Assembly (NCBI GenBank): GCA_037349315.1
Contig: JBAIAC010000026.1
Span: forward strand, 26,503,501-26,567,500
Direction of reading: 5' to 3'
Origin: Chelydra serpentina
Lineage: Eukaryota; Chordata; Testudines; Chelydridae
Length of the DNA stretch: 64,000 bases
A program made the translations under genes and the position numbers. Shown here piece after piece: positions 12,789-24,629 of the stretch (positions are counted from its first letter, which is position 1; each line of letters begins with the position of its first letter). The notes below the pieces were generated by a model. The model was not told the DNA's origin, made no database searches, and saw only the letters and a list, made by a program, of their open reading frames with translations.

Positions 12789-12825
12789 CTTTTATCACAC
12801 ACATTGTACATGTGTGTGATAAAAG
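12789..12825. repeat. Perfect 15-bp hairpin
   Basis: 'cttttatcacacaca' at 12789-12803 is the exact reverse complement of 'tgtgtgtgataaaag' at 12811-12825, with a 7-nt loop. One extra pair is possible inside the loop. Confidence 0.85.
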
Positions 12826-13348
12826 GAAAGAGGTACATGTGTACCTTGAGAGATTCAATTTGCTTTGTTTCAGGGCTCAGTTAGGGAGAATCAGTAGCAG
12901 TGCCCAGGAATATTCTTGCCATAAGGATTGTCAGCAATGAGAGTTGCCTGTGGGTTTAATGTTTGGTAATGTTAGATTGTATTCTGTGAGTATTGGGATA
13001 GAGGGGCTGTTTAATTTAGAAGGTGTGATCTTGTTTCTGTGCAGTAGGCTAAGTGTTTGTGCGTAGGGTAGGTGTAGGTAGCTCCCGTTCAGTACAGCTC
13101 ACTTAAATGCAAAGTTTGCCTTGGCACACAGAAGGCATTAGACTCTGTCCTAGAATGGTCATGTGCCCTATTTCCTCAGCAGAAAGTGAGTATGCATGTT
13201 TATAGGTGTATTGGGAAATTGCTCAAAAAATAGCAGAGTTAAGGTTGTGTTGGCATGTACCTTAAATTTTGTAGTTCCTGGTTTTCAGAAGTCAAAGTCT
13301 GAATTACTTCAACAATCTACTGGTTTTCAAAAGCATGTGTGTTGCCAA

Positions 13349-15625
13349 CAGGGCTGGATTACCCAATAGGCAGACTAAGCTTAGGGCACCAGCAAAGCAG
13401 GGGGCACCAAAAAAAGAGATTTTTTTTGAAAAAAATTGATATTTGATATTTCAAAAAAAGCATCTAAGTAGTCATCATGGGAAAAATCAGAACTTTGTTA
13501 GAGTTCCTTACACTCCACTACACACTCTTCCTCCATTTTTCTGTTCTCTTTTTATTACTTATCCCCATTTAAACCAGGGGGATGTCCTACTAACATAGAT
13601 CGAAATAATGCTGCAGATGGATTTAGTGACTGGCAGAATACTGTTTTAATTGAACAACATGAAAATAGCACTACTCACAGAGATTCATTGTTGACATATT
13701 TAAATTGAAGACAGGGCTTTGGATTGACACAAAAATTGGAAGAACAAATTAAAGGGGAGCGTGAATACTGGCACCATATCTTGCAGCGTGTTATAGCTGT
13801 TATTCAAACATTAATTGAACATGGTCTGCCTTTCTGGGGATCAAATGACACATTTGGATCATTGCAGAATGGACATTTCTTGGGATTCTTGGAGCTTGTG
13901 GCTCAGTTTGACCCATTTTTAGCAGGACATATCTCAAAATATGGGAATGCTGGCAAAGGTAACTTATCCAAGACAATATGTGATGAACTCATTGGTCTAA
14001 TGAGTCACAAAGTTTGTTCAGCTATTGTGGATGAAATAAGTACTGCTGGGTTCTTCAGTTTATCTGTCGACTCTACACCTGATCTTTCACATATTGATCA
14101 ATTGAGTATTGTACTAAGATATGTGTCTTCCACAGACGGAAAACCAGTTGAACGATTCATAACATTCCTCAATTTGAAAAACCACACTGGTGAAGAAATG
14201 GCAAATCAAGTACTGCATTATCTGTGCCAAGTTTGCAAAATAGATTTATCAAAGCGCAGAGGTCAATCTTATGACAATGCTGCCAACATGTCAGGGCTTT
14301 ATCAAGGAATCCAGAAAAAGCTTTTAGAACCGACAAATATGCCATGTGCTGCACACTCTCTCAATCTTGTTGGCCGCGGTGCTGTTGATTATTGTCTGGT
14401 GGCAGTAAGATTTTTCTCAACAGTTCAGTTACTTTATACATTTTTCTCTGCCTCAACACACCAATGGGCAGTTCTTAAAACATATTTGGGCAATGATCGT
14501 GTGTTGAAATCTCTTTCTAATACTCGCTGGGAGGCACATGCAGTGGCAACAAGTGCAATTCTGGAGTCCTACTCAAAGATTGTGGATGCATTAGAAAGTA
14601 TAGCTGAAGACCAATCACAAAAGGGAGAAACTATACGAGAGGCAGAATACATTGCAAACAAGATGCAAGAACTAGAGTTTGTATTCTTGTTGACCATGTG
14701 GAATGAAATTTGACAATACTTTTACCACACAAGTCAAGCTCTCCAAGAAAAAGAATTGGATTTGAAAACATGTACAGACCACTGTCAATCATTAGCAGAC
14801 CACTTACACACTTTGAGGAATGATTTCGAAAGATTTGAAGACATATGAAAAGATATCTTGCCTGATACTAACTACAAAGAAGCCCAGTCCCGCAAGTGAA
14901 TCAGGAAAAAACAAGCAAATGATAGCAGTGCAACAGAAACAGCATTGAATCCTAGAGACAATTTTTGTGTATTTATTTACTACGCTATACTTGAAGCTCA
15001 TATGAAGAGGAGAGGTGAAGTGTACAAAAAAGTATCAAGTAGATTTTCTTTTCTAAACCATATGGACTTATCTGATGAACAATATTCACAAGGTTCCCAA
15101 AAGCTAGTTGACTCATACCGTTGACTTGAACATGAATCTCTGTGGAGAAGTACGGCAGTTTCACTGTTATATGCGCACAAAGTTTAATGAAACAGGAAAA
15201 ATGAAATTCAGTCACATTGATCTTCATGACACAATATTGAAAGACAGAATACAATGTGTATTTCCAAATGTAGAGATCGCACTACGTATTTTTCTAACAC
15301 TGACGATTACTAACTGCTCTTTTTCTCAGATGAAAAGAATAAAAAACCCTCAGAGAACAACAATGTGTCAGGACAGACTTGATTCACTTTCCCTACTGTG
15401 TATGGAAGCGGACATGCTTTGTTGAGTCAGCTTCAATCAATTTATCCAGAATTTTGCAATCAGAAAATCTAGAAAGAAGCTGTTTTAATTTCAGCATACA
15501 TGTAAGTTTTGAGTCATTTCGAAAAATAAAATTTTAGTTTACGGTATAGTATTGTTTTTATTTTGAATTACATATGGGGGGGGCATCATGATCTTTTCAG
15601 TGCTTAGGGGCTTAATCCGGCCCTG
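13349..15625 (+). mobile_element. hAT DNA transposon, nearly full length, with exact 8-bp TSD
   Basis: The element starts 'cagggctggatta' and ends 'taatccggccctg'; the inverted ends match at 12 of 13 positions. It is flanked on both sides by the identical octamer 'gttgccaa' (13341-13348 and 15626-15633). An 8-bp duplication with CAG...CTG ends is the hAT signature. The 2277-bp body carries a decayed transposase on the plus strand (13580-15425). Sequence between the left end and about 13580 has no readable frame and may have held a 5' non-coding or zinc-finger region. With both ends and target sites readable, this is the best-delimited autonomous-type element in the window. Confidence 0.95.
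13580..15425 (+). pseudogene. hAT transposase pseudogene, ZMYM/DUF4371 type
   Basis: The longest open part (13724-14713, 329 codons from a TTG, so not a real start) shows the conserved features of ZMYM-type hAT transposases. They are a 'SVDSTPDLSHIDQL' block with the first catalytic Asp (about residues 113-126), 'GQSYDNAANMSGLYQGIQ' with the second, 'CAAHSLNLVG' and 'SNTRWEAHA'. Upstream, in the same frame, 'WQNTVLIEQHENS' near 13630 fits the region before the DDE fold and is cut off by a stop at 13706. Further stops fall at 14711, 14845 and 14897, and a frameshift lies near 15117. The C-terminal dimerisation block ('SQMKRIKNPQRTTM', near 15325-15370) is still recognisable. It once catalysed excision and insertion of its element; it cannot encode a full protein now. 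Domesticated ZMYM relatives exist in vertebrates, but these lesions argue against domestication here. Confidence 0.92.
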
Positions 15626-15633
15626 GTTGCCAA

Positions 15634-17669
15634 ACAATGCTCTGGAAGAGCATGAGATATTGCAATCTCGACTTTTTGTTGATGAAGGTTTTTGTCAGGG
15701 AGCTTCCCAGTTTTGAATCAACAAAGATTTTTTTGTAGGGGCAAGTGTTCATTTACAGAGTTGTAGTTATCATAGTTAGTTGCAGTTGAGGAGCCACTCT
15801 AGTTGGATAAGGGCAAAGGGTGCTCTGTGATCCCCAAGTGGTCCTATACTTTGTTATGGTGGAATGATGATAATGGTCATGCTCTGGAATGTTGGGAGAG
15901 TGGAACTGCTGACAGGACAGGGAGACAGATAGGGCCTATGTCCCAAAATCTTGGTAGCTTGGTAACAACGTAAGTGCAGGAAAGAAAACTGGTGCAAGTC
16001 TCTTGCCCTCTCCACTCCCCCTGCCCAACATATAGTCCTCTCACCAATATTTTCAGCTAGCCATCCCTTCCACATGAAAAGTTGCTCCTAAATTATCTGG
16101 TGACCTCTGCCGTTGTGTACACATATCATAAGCAGAAGCTTACTGGAGGATGGCACACTTTGGTTATAAAAGCTTGAGCTCTACACTGAGCCAGGGTTCA
16201 GACCCACCCACCCCCGTCACCCCCCGCTTCGGCCAGGCCTTCCCAACTATGCTCCTGTCCCACTTAGTTCACAACCCCACCCCAAGCATCCTCCCTACTC
16301 TGGCTTGGTGTGCACCTTAACTTTGTATTTTCTGGTTTTCAAAAGGTTTAAACGTGCCTTACCTTACCTTCCCTGCCCCTGCAGATCCCAGCTCATATGG
16401 GGGGCCAACGGAGCTGCCCAGACACCCTTAGAAGAGCAGGGCCTCATCAGATCTTTGCACACTTGAAGGAGAGGCGCATGTGGAGCTGACAGGCCTCCCA
16501 CTCCTAACCCACCCAAATTCCACCATCCCTCCCCATGACCTGATCCCCTTTATCCATTTCCTCTTCTAGCATTCATTCCCACTTATTCCCCTTCCTCATT
16601 GTAGCCCCCGACCAATCACCATCTACTGCTTCCCACTCCTTCACCCTCTAAAACCCCTCCCAACCCCACATGTGGATGTTAGAGCCCTTAGAGTGGCCCT
16701 TTAAACAGAAACGTCTTCTAAACCTTGACCATGGCAGAGCTGATGTGATTTTCTTTAACATTTCCATCTGGATGCATCAGAGCCAAATGTATGAGTCTAA
16801 AATACATTTGTGTGTGTGTTAGAGCATCCCAGAAAATGGCTATGTCAACAGGGGCAAATTTTCCCATTGAGTTCAGTGGAAACTTGGTCATTGACTTCAA
16901 TTGGGGCAGCCCTAGTCCTGGAATGTTTTCAAGATGATGATAAACCAATATCTGGTTTAAAATGTGCCGTGTCACAAAGCTTCTGCTATTCACAATGAAT
17001 CTAGCTGAGTCTCCCAGGGAAGGTCTACTTTCCTACATTATATTATCTTGGTGGACTGCCAGATGTTCTGCTTCATTGGAACACAGCACATGCTGTCAAT
17101 GTGGCAGTGAGCTTTAGAGATCAAAATTCAAATGAGAAGGAAAAAAATCTAATTAGACAGCACAATATTAATTAATAATACCCAATTGAGAAGGCAGACG
17201 TTTTCTGTACAGTCAAGATATCGCTCTGACAACTGAGAACATACAGTAACTTAAGGCACTTTTCCTTTGCGAAATCAGGGTTAACATTTAATATGTGCTA
17301 TTGTCAACAAACACAAATAGATCATATGAATTTTACTAGATAAAATCATAGTAGTATCAGTTGTTCAACATATATCTACATGAAGCTACCTCTAGTAACT
17401 ATAAATGCCCCTTTATGGACCACATTAGGGACCTGATTTTTAAGAGAGCTCAGCTCCCTTTTAGGCACTAAAGTAAATGGTCATCTTTGGATTCTGAACT
17501 CTTTTGAAAATCTGGCCTTAAGCGTCACAGTGGGAGCTGCTGGCTGCTATGTAAATAGTGTTGATAATTGGGCCACAAATTTACCTTAATTGTGAGCTCA
17601 ACTGTGAAAAGTGAGTGAAAATTCTTAAAATGTTACAATAGCCTACACTGATGGGAAAAGGGAGACAAA
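15634..17669. other. Non-coding stretch with weak repeat remnants
   Basis: No gene supported. 16190-16660 is locally C-rich on the plus strand ('cccacccacccccgtcaccc' near 16203) without a readable frame. At 17430-17525 there is a diverged block ('gagagctcagctccctttta' ... 'ttgaaaatctggcctta') resembling the tails found beyond the MIR fragments at 37043-37150 and 56326-56480. Confidence 0.45.
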
Positions 17670-18850
17670 AAAACTGAATTAAATCAAAACAAAACTCCAG
17701 AACTATGTTAAAATCCTGCCTGCTCAAGTAGAAAAGGTGTGGGACCAGAAATCAATGGACTAAAATTGGTGTATTGGAAATTAGGCATAATTGGCAAACA
17801 CAATAATGAGGAGATGGGCTATTTCACCATACATCCTTTTAGGGGTTCTTAAAAAGCCAAGTGTTTAAGGGGAAAATTATCAGCTGCAGAAGCAGCTATC
17901 TGCCAATAATTGCTGCAGCAAGATTTATTATCATGGCTCCCACTCCCACCATCCCTTGGAACTTTGGGATCTACCGTGACACCATTGGGCCTTTGTTGTC
18001 CTGGTCCTGAGAGATGCCTTGATCAGACTGGCCAGAGAGAGGGTCCCAGATGACATCACCTCTCCACCAGCTTTGTCTGAATCCCAAATATCACCTGGGA
18101 TATGAGACTGTGTAACACATATACATGTCCCTTGTGTGTTCTTTTCCTCCATGCCCTATCCACATCCTTATTTCTGTTCTTTCCTAACTTTCTCCTTTTT
18201 GCTTCTGTTTAATAAGAGTCTGGCTTAGCTGGCCAAGACTGTGTATTTTGCAACACTGCTGAGAACCTGTGACCAGAAAGAGTACAAGGATACAATGCTG
18301 GTACAAGTTGCCAGGTCTCTGAAGTGGCTAGTAAGACCGTGTTCCAAGCCTGTGCAGAGCAGTGAAGTTACAAATGAAAGTCAATAACAGAGTTAGAAAA
18401 TGAAGCTCTCTCCTCACGGTTCTTTTCTCTCCCCTCTTGTGTGTGTGTAGTTCTCTTGTTTTGTCTTCTAGAAAATGAGCTTAGACTTTAACAACAGCAA
18501 CAACAATGGCTCCAGCCCATTTCAATTAAATCCTCTCTTCCCCAAAAAGGATAGTTATTACCATCTTTAATACCAGCTAAAAGACTGTCAAGCAAGATTT
18601 GTTTTTCCCTACAATCTCTCTCCAGCTAAAGGGGAAGGGAACACAAGGAATGTCGGGAATGAAAGTCTTGTTTACTACTTCACATTTCAGTCACTTTAAC
18701 TGTTTTTCCTTCTTTTTCTATTTCTTTAATAAAAATTTTTTTAAATGTATAATGATGTGTTTGTCATGGTGCTAAGCAGGTTACATCTCTGGATACCACA
18801 CTCTGAACATTGTAAAAATTAATGTTGGACAGTTACAGGGTTATTTGGGG
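17670..18850. repeat. Long unassigned interspersed repeat, possibly LTR-like
   Basis: This tract has a different texture from its surroundings: GC-richer, pyrimidine-rich near 18150-18220 and 18410-18450, with an 'aataaa' signal near 18728 in a T/A-rich context ('tctttaataaaaatttttt'). I have an impression of it as a recurrent turtle repeat, but I see no protein domain, no paired LTRs and no target duplication. Treat the class as unknown and the ends as approximate. Confidence 0.3.
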
Positions 18851-19036
18851 CCCATTTATTTCATCTTAATTAATACAACAGCACTTTTGAAAAAGTGACT
18901 CCAGTTGTGGGTGCTGAGTACTTGGAAATCTAGCATTGAATTATTTTTTTACGTCTGATCTAATCATACATAATCCACAAAGTTTAGTCCTAGAAAGCTG
19001 TTACCTCCATTGTACTGAGAGGTTTTGTTCCATCAT

Positions 19037-19226
19037 CTTTGGCCTGCCACTTCCCGCAGCTCCCATGGGCTGGGAATGTTGAACCACAGCCACTGGGAGT
19101 TGCGCGGAGGTGTGTCGGGGGGACATGCCTGTGGACTGTCAACATCAGCAAAATGTCTCATGGCCCGCAATCAGATTACCCTGATAGGCCGCATGCGGCC
19201 CGTGAGCTACAGGTTGCCCACATCTG
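19037..19226. mobile_element. hAT-type palindromic MITE, left-truncated
   Basis: It contains 'cttcccgcagctcccatggg', 'gccactgggagttgcgcgg', 'ggccgcatgcggcccgtgag' and the right end 'acaggttgcccacatctg'. The same blocks, in the same order, make up the complete element at 62378-62656. The left terminus is missing and no target duplication is readable. Confidence 0.75.
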
Positions 19227-19449
19227 GTGTAGACACTACCTACACCGATGGGCGAGCTTCACCCAATGGAGGAGGTAATCCACCTTCCCAAGAGGCAGTA
19301 GCTAAGTCACCACAAGAATTCTTCTGTCAACCTAGCGCTGTCTACATCAGAGGTGAGGTCGGTATAGCCAACTCCCTCAGGGGTGTGTATTTTTCACACC
19401 TGAGACACCTAGCTATACTGACATAAGTTCCTAGAGTAGACCAGGCCTG
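19227..19449. mobile_element. MITE of the 'gtctacact' type
   Basis: Starts 'gtgtagacactaccta' directly after the previous MITE and ends 'agagtagaccaggcctga'. The internal block 'ttttcacacctgagacacc' matches the corresponding block of the MITE at 2701-2978. The ends are diverged inverted repeats, so its boundary with its left neighbour is inferred. Confidence 0.65.
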
Positions 19450-22400
19450 AGATAGCTGTTCATGAACCTTTTACTATGATGTGAGCTTTACATCTCTCTC
19501 CTCAAAACTCATTGCAGCTGTGATGCCTGGAATGAGTCAATGGCAATCTTTACCTTACACATGTAACTTCCTTATTTTTGATATTAAAAGCAGCAGAAGA
19601 AACCTTAACAAAATCACTAAGACATGCACATTCCTAAACTGATAAGTGCTTGTGCTGCTGTTACCCTGATCCTTCCTTATCTTACTCTCATTTATCACAT
19701 CATGTGTAGACTATAATCATTGTTGGGTAGAGGCTGTCCCTTTCTATCCGTGAAGTCTCTAGCATAATTTGGGGTAATATGAAATAATAAACAACTCTTG
19801 CCTTAATCATGCAAATAGTTCCCATTTACATCAGTATGGGAACTCACAAGAGTGAACTAGGCAGGATTTAGCCCTTTCACAGTCAACCTTTTGAAACTAG
19901 CATTGTTCAGAAAGTAGCTTATCTTTATTTATTTTACTGGAAGATGGTTATTAAAAACACTTGACGCAATGAGAAATGTATGCCACATGTGCCAAAAATT
20001 AAATTTTAGACACATATGCCTATTAGACTGCAGAAATCCTGGATTTGCATGTTCATATCCAATATTTGGAAATGCACATGGCCAATTAGGCTCCATTAAT
20101 TTCACATGCACATGTCCAGTTTGTATATTCAGGGTTTGCTAGTGTATTAGATCACACAATTGACTTTGAAAATCTGGCCCTGCTTGTCTTTTTTTCTGTT
20201 TTGTACTTACCCTTTCTTCCTATCCTTTGCATGTCTCCACTTCCCTGACATTCTTTTTCCGATTCTTCTCCTTTACCTCTTTCTCCTTCCTTACCCAATC
20301 TATATTTCTTTCTATATTTGTCCCCGATCACCACCTCTCTTTTTCTGTTTCTCCTGATTATTTTGCTTGACTAATTTGAGGAATTAAGATGACTTTGTGC
20401 TTCCATTACTTCGCATGGACGTATTTGTGGTCTTATTATATAAAATGCATTTTCCTACCCTGAAATCCTCTGATGGAGAAGCCCTTCTGATGCTTCTTTT
20501 GTCTAGCATGGGTGCTTAATAAGAAATAATTTTCTGAGATTAATTTTATGCACCATTTAAATGAGTGAAACCCTTAGTAAGGCAGCCTTTAGCTTAATTA
20601 TTCTAAATCATTCCATAACTTTTATGTAACATAATAAATGTGGACTTTATTTGCTTCTGGGGAAATAGTTAATTTTTGCATGCATTCATAACTAACCAAA
20701 GTACAAAGTAATTAAAGCTTTTCAGTGCTTTCTGATAAGCAGTACCATGACATAGCAATTAAGCCCTCAAAAAAATCACAAAGAAGATGCATGAAATTAT
20801 AGTCTGTATTAAATCTGCATTAAAATATGGAAATCTGTTTTTTTAAGTTTTTGCAGCATATACATGTGTGTGTGTATCAGGTGACGATGGGGAATAAGTT
20901 TAAACCTATCAAAGTTGTAATGAAAGAATCTGCTGCACTTTAGCCCTAGACAATGGTTTTCAAAACTTGAAATAACATTTCTGCCATCATCACTAGAAAG
21001 ACTGCTGGGGTGTGATCCTGAGAGGTTCTCTGTGCCTGTGACTTCATTGATGAACACCTCTTAAAATTAAGACCACTGTTTTTAGCTTTCTTTCTTATAC
21101 TGAATGGTAATTTATGAAGGCATGATTTAAAGATTTAACAGAACCAGGAGATAAGGAGTAGGCTATAAAGGGAGAAGCAATAACCCTTCCAGCTATAATA
21201 ATAATGGGTTATTTCTCACCCCCAAGAACAAGAAGATACTGTTATATCCTAGATTAATTTAAACCCAACCCAGATTAACTCCCATTTGTGTATTGAAGAA
21301 TCACAATCTTTCCACTTGAAAATCTCTTAACCACTGAACTTTTATGAAAACAAGAAAGAAGTTGGCAAACAATTTGGCATACAGGTGAGACTGGCTGCTT
21401 TCATCTGTCAGCACCCACTTGCCTATTGACTAGACACTCAAGCAGTCTACAATGTTAGTTGCAACTATGTATCATCTGAACAATCTTTCCAGGTATTTCT
21501 ACCCAATGAAAAAAACAGCAACTCACATGAATGTCAGTTTAGCCCATGTGCATTTGTTTTTGGAACTCATGAACCCCCTAATTGCTATACCAAAATGCAT
21601 TATGAAAATTGCCCAGTGTAATCTCCATTTGACTAATGAAGAAAGAAGGTCAAACATGATTAGCACAGTATTAATGATATTAAATATATAGAATTCCTGC
21701 TTATATATCAGATAGCAATTTAGAGGTAAAAGAATATCCACATGAATGAATGGTGTGCAATGTTAAAATCAAATTCAAATCTAAAAAAACCTAATTCTTA
21801 TCTCGCAATATATTAACTCCATTAGCGTCAGTGTTCTATTCTATTCTAGATTTTCACCACTATACTGTACAGCAGAATCGGGCCAAAATTCAGAATAAAG
21901 TTCATAACCAGAATAATAAAATAAATAAATAAATACATAAATTTAGCCACTAATACAACTGTAAGAAGACCACAAATCTGATTCCTTTCCACCTGTTTTA
22001 GGCAATATTACTTGTCTAGTGCAGTATGTGTAGGTGACCACAACTTAAGATGAGCAAAATCAATGGCTGAATGATGGCCCACCCCCTGTGGCAGTAATTG
22101 GCCCAAAGACTCTCCTTCTGCTGTGTGCCTCTTTTAGTACTATCATTACCTTAACCCATTTTAAAAAACCTTTATATTTTTGTTCCTATTTTGAAAGTCT
22201 CCTCTCTCCCAGCCCCTCCTCCCTGGTAAACAAAACAAAAGCACAGATATAGTATAGAGTTTCATTGTTAACCTTTCCCCACATTTTTCCAAGTTTAAAA
22301 TCTTCTGAGCTTTCAAAAAACAGTTCGCTCTTCCCAGACTGTCTCCCACATGTGAAGTATTAGAGCTTGCTAAATGCGTTAGGACTCCAGTCATACATAC

Positions 22401-23532
22401 ACTGAAGGAAGTTATTGAATATGGCCTCTCTGCAATTCTCAGGCTAATTCTCATTCTCCCATGAGCTTTGAGCTATCATATCCCAAAGATCCACAGGAAT
22501 ATTGCCAAGCCACCAAGCTCTAGAAACTGCATCAACAGTAACAATATCATCCCTCTTCCCTTACTACTGCCCCACCAGACACAAGCCACCAATTCCATCA
22601 GTTTCTCCTGACTCATCCCCCTTATAGTCTTACAACACTGCCCATTAGCTATCAGAACAGGAAAGAACAATAACAGAAGAGTGGTATAAATGAGGTGAGA
22701 GGCAGGGGCTGGTGCCTGAATTTCACAAGTGCTGCGCAACCACAAATCCAGCTAAAACATCAAAGGGACCTGCTGGTGCCTCTAATCTCAAAGTCAATCC
22801 CCTTGAAATGCATGTACCTCATACCTACTCCATTTGATCATTGGCCAAAAGTACAGTATTATACAATGTGATACTTGTGCAGTTTTATTCCAAATGTTAA
22901 TCAAAGTGAAATAACTGTCTAAATATTCAGTAGTGTGTGCTTTTTGATGTACTACTATGTTAGCCAGTCAAAACACAGAATACTGAAAAATTCAGCCATT
23001 TCACCCCTTCTCCATAAATTAACGAAGAAGAAAAGCTGAGGAAGTGGAATTGTAAACAAGGAAGGAAAATGAAATTTTCATCAATCAGCTTATAGAATAT
23101 TGAAAAGGTCAAAGCAATGCTGAATACTTCTCTAATTCTTTGACTACACAAGGCATTAAAATTCTGATACCTCATTCAAAGTTGTAATGAGAACATAACA
23201 CAAATGTGAACCTATTATTTTGACAGTGATTGTAATGAGAATGTGAAATGATATAAACTTAATGATACTGCAAGGGACTTTAAAATACATTTTAGAAGCT
23301 CCTCTCTTTCAATTCTACCTTGCAAGATGAAAAGGTAATTTGTATAGAGCAAGGCATCAAAATCCCAGAGTAATCAACTTAGACTTTAGCATCAGGTGAG
23401 AAGACCTAATGCCACAAGGGACATCATATATATAAGAAATTTCCTCCACTTGCTTTCCCAATGCAAGGAAGCCATATCATCAGAAGTTACGAAAGGTGGC
23501 TTGTGCATAAAGTTTATTTTATTTCTTTGTTT
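19450..23532. other. Non-coding stretch, simple-sequence tracts only
   Basis: No supported gene. 20180-20360 is strongly pyrimidine-biased on the plus strand, and its open frames on both strands are compositional artefacts. 21907-21930 is an AAAT-type microsatellite. No named repeat was recognised in the rest. Confidence 0.5.
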
Positions 23533-23674
23533 TACTGTGTGTCCTTGGGCATATCACACAAGCTCATGCCTCAATTAATTCATCTATGAAATTATTGTAA
23601 CAATACCTCCCTCACAGGATTGTTGTGTGACTAAATAAAATAAGGTTTGTAAAGTGCTTTCCTTCTGAGATCAG
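23533..23674 (+). repeat. MIR-type SINE, 3' half
   Basis: Order of blocks: 'tgtgtgtccttgggcatatc', 'atgcctcaattaattcatct', 'acctccctcacaggattgtt', then 'gtaaagtgctttccttctga'. This is the order of a MIR SINE from its core to its L2-like 3' end. The 5' tRNA part is absent. Confidence 0.8.
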
Positions 23675-23940
23675 ATAAACCTTGCCGCTCGAAAACCATT
23701 ATCATTCCTTCATTTAACCTTCAACAATTCATCCATTTTCTTTTGTTTTAGTACAGACAGCCCTCAGTGTTTTCTCCCACGCCTACATTAATATCTCAAG
23801 AAAAGGAAATGGCACTTTTAGGTTGGGATGGGGATGCACACCCAGATTAGATTTCCTTTCAAATATTGCTGATGCCAGAACAGTTTCTTTGAACAGAATG
23901 ACACCTCTGTGTTTCATGTTACTACATGTATTATTTAGAG

Positions 23941-24198
23941 TAGTGGTTCCCAAACTCGGTCCGCGGCTTGCTCAGGGAAAGCCCCTGGCGTGCCGGGCCA
24001 GTTTATTTACCTGCTGCCTCTGCAGGTACGGCCGCTCACGGCTCCCGCGGGCCGCGGTTTGCCATTCCCAGCCAATGGGAGCTGCAGCCAGTGGGAGCCG
24101 CAAGAGGCCGTACCTGTGGGGGCGGCAGGTAAACAAACTGGCCTGGCACACCAGGGGCTTACCCTGAGCAAGCCGCGGACCGAGTTTGGGAACCACTG
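23941..24198. mobile_element. Complete palindromic hAT MITE with exact 8-bp TSD
   Basis: The octamer 'atttagag' flanks both sides exactly (23933-23940 and 24199-24206). The left end 'tagtggttcccaaactcggt' and the inverted right end differ at the first base only over the first stretch. The two halves stay alignable nearly to the centre, making the 258-bp element an imperfect palindrome. Both strands show open frames with related peptide wording ('VPKLGPRLAQGKPL'), a direct result of this symmetry and not coding evidence. It is GC-rich in an AT-rich neighbourhood. Non-autonomous; no transposase. Confidence 0.95.
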
Positions 24199-24206
24199 AT
24201 TTAGAG

Positions 24207-24629
24207 GACTAAACTTTATAGCAACTCTAAATATTAAATAAATTATGTAAAGAGGTTCATGGAATATTAATTGAAAGAGCATTTATAGTTATACACACAG
24301 GCAATAAACTGACAACAACTGAAGCTAAGAGATTACAGGATTTTTTATTTGACCAACTGCATTGCAATCATATACATTAATGGTATAGCTAAATCAAAGG
24401 TTAAGAATCATAACCATTTTACTAGATATTAACAATTTCTCGTTTTATAAAGGAATAGTTACTTTTGTTGGACTGTAACACAATTTTCACTATGCTTTGC
24501 CAAATGACAAATTCAGGCAAATTCTTAAATTGTCATTTTTAAAGCTTCTCTCCCTTCATTAATTTGTTGTGTACAATGAATAAATGCTTAAACAAACAAG
24601 ATACAATATACATGTGTTAGTAGTCTGTC
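24207..24629. other. Non-coding stretch, nothing recognised
   Basis: AT-rich spacer between the MITE and the antisense LINE. No open frame of note. Confidence 0.5.

Noticed and set aside
13724..14713. Possibility that the 329-codon frame is a functional ZMYM-like host gene
   Set aside because: It lies inside transposon termini with target duplications, lacks an ATG start, and the conserved C-terminus lies beyond several stops and a frameshift.
20160..20357. Overlapping frames on both strands around 20.2-20.35 kb
   Set aside because: The region is a polypyrimidine tract; low-complexity composition explains the open frames.
23823..24282. Several overlapping open frames on both strands with similar peptides
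   Set aside because: They are the two arms of a palindromic MITE, so similarity across strands comes from the inverted repeat.
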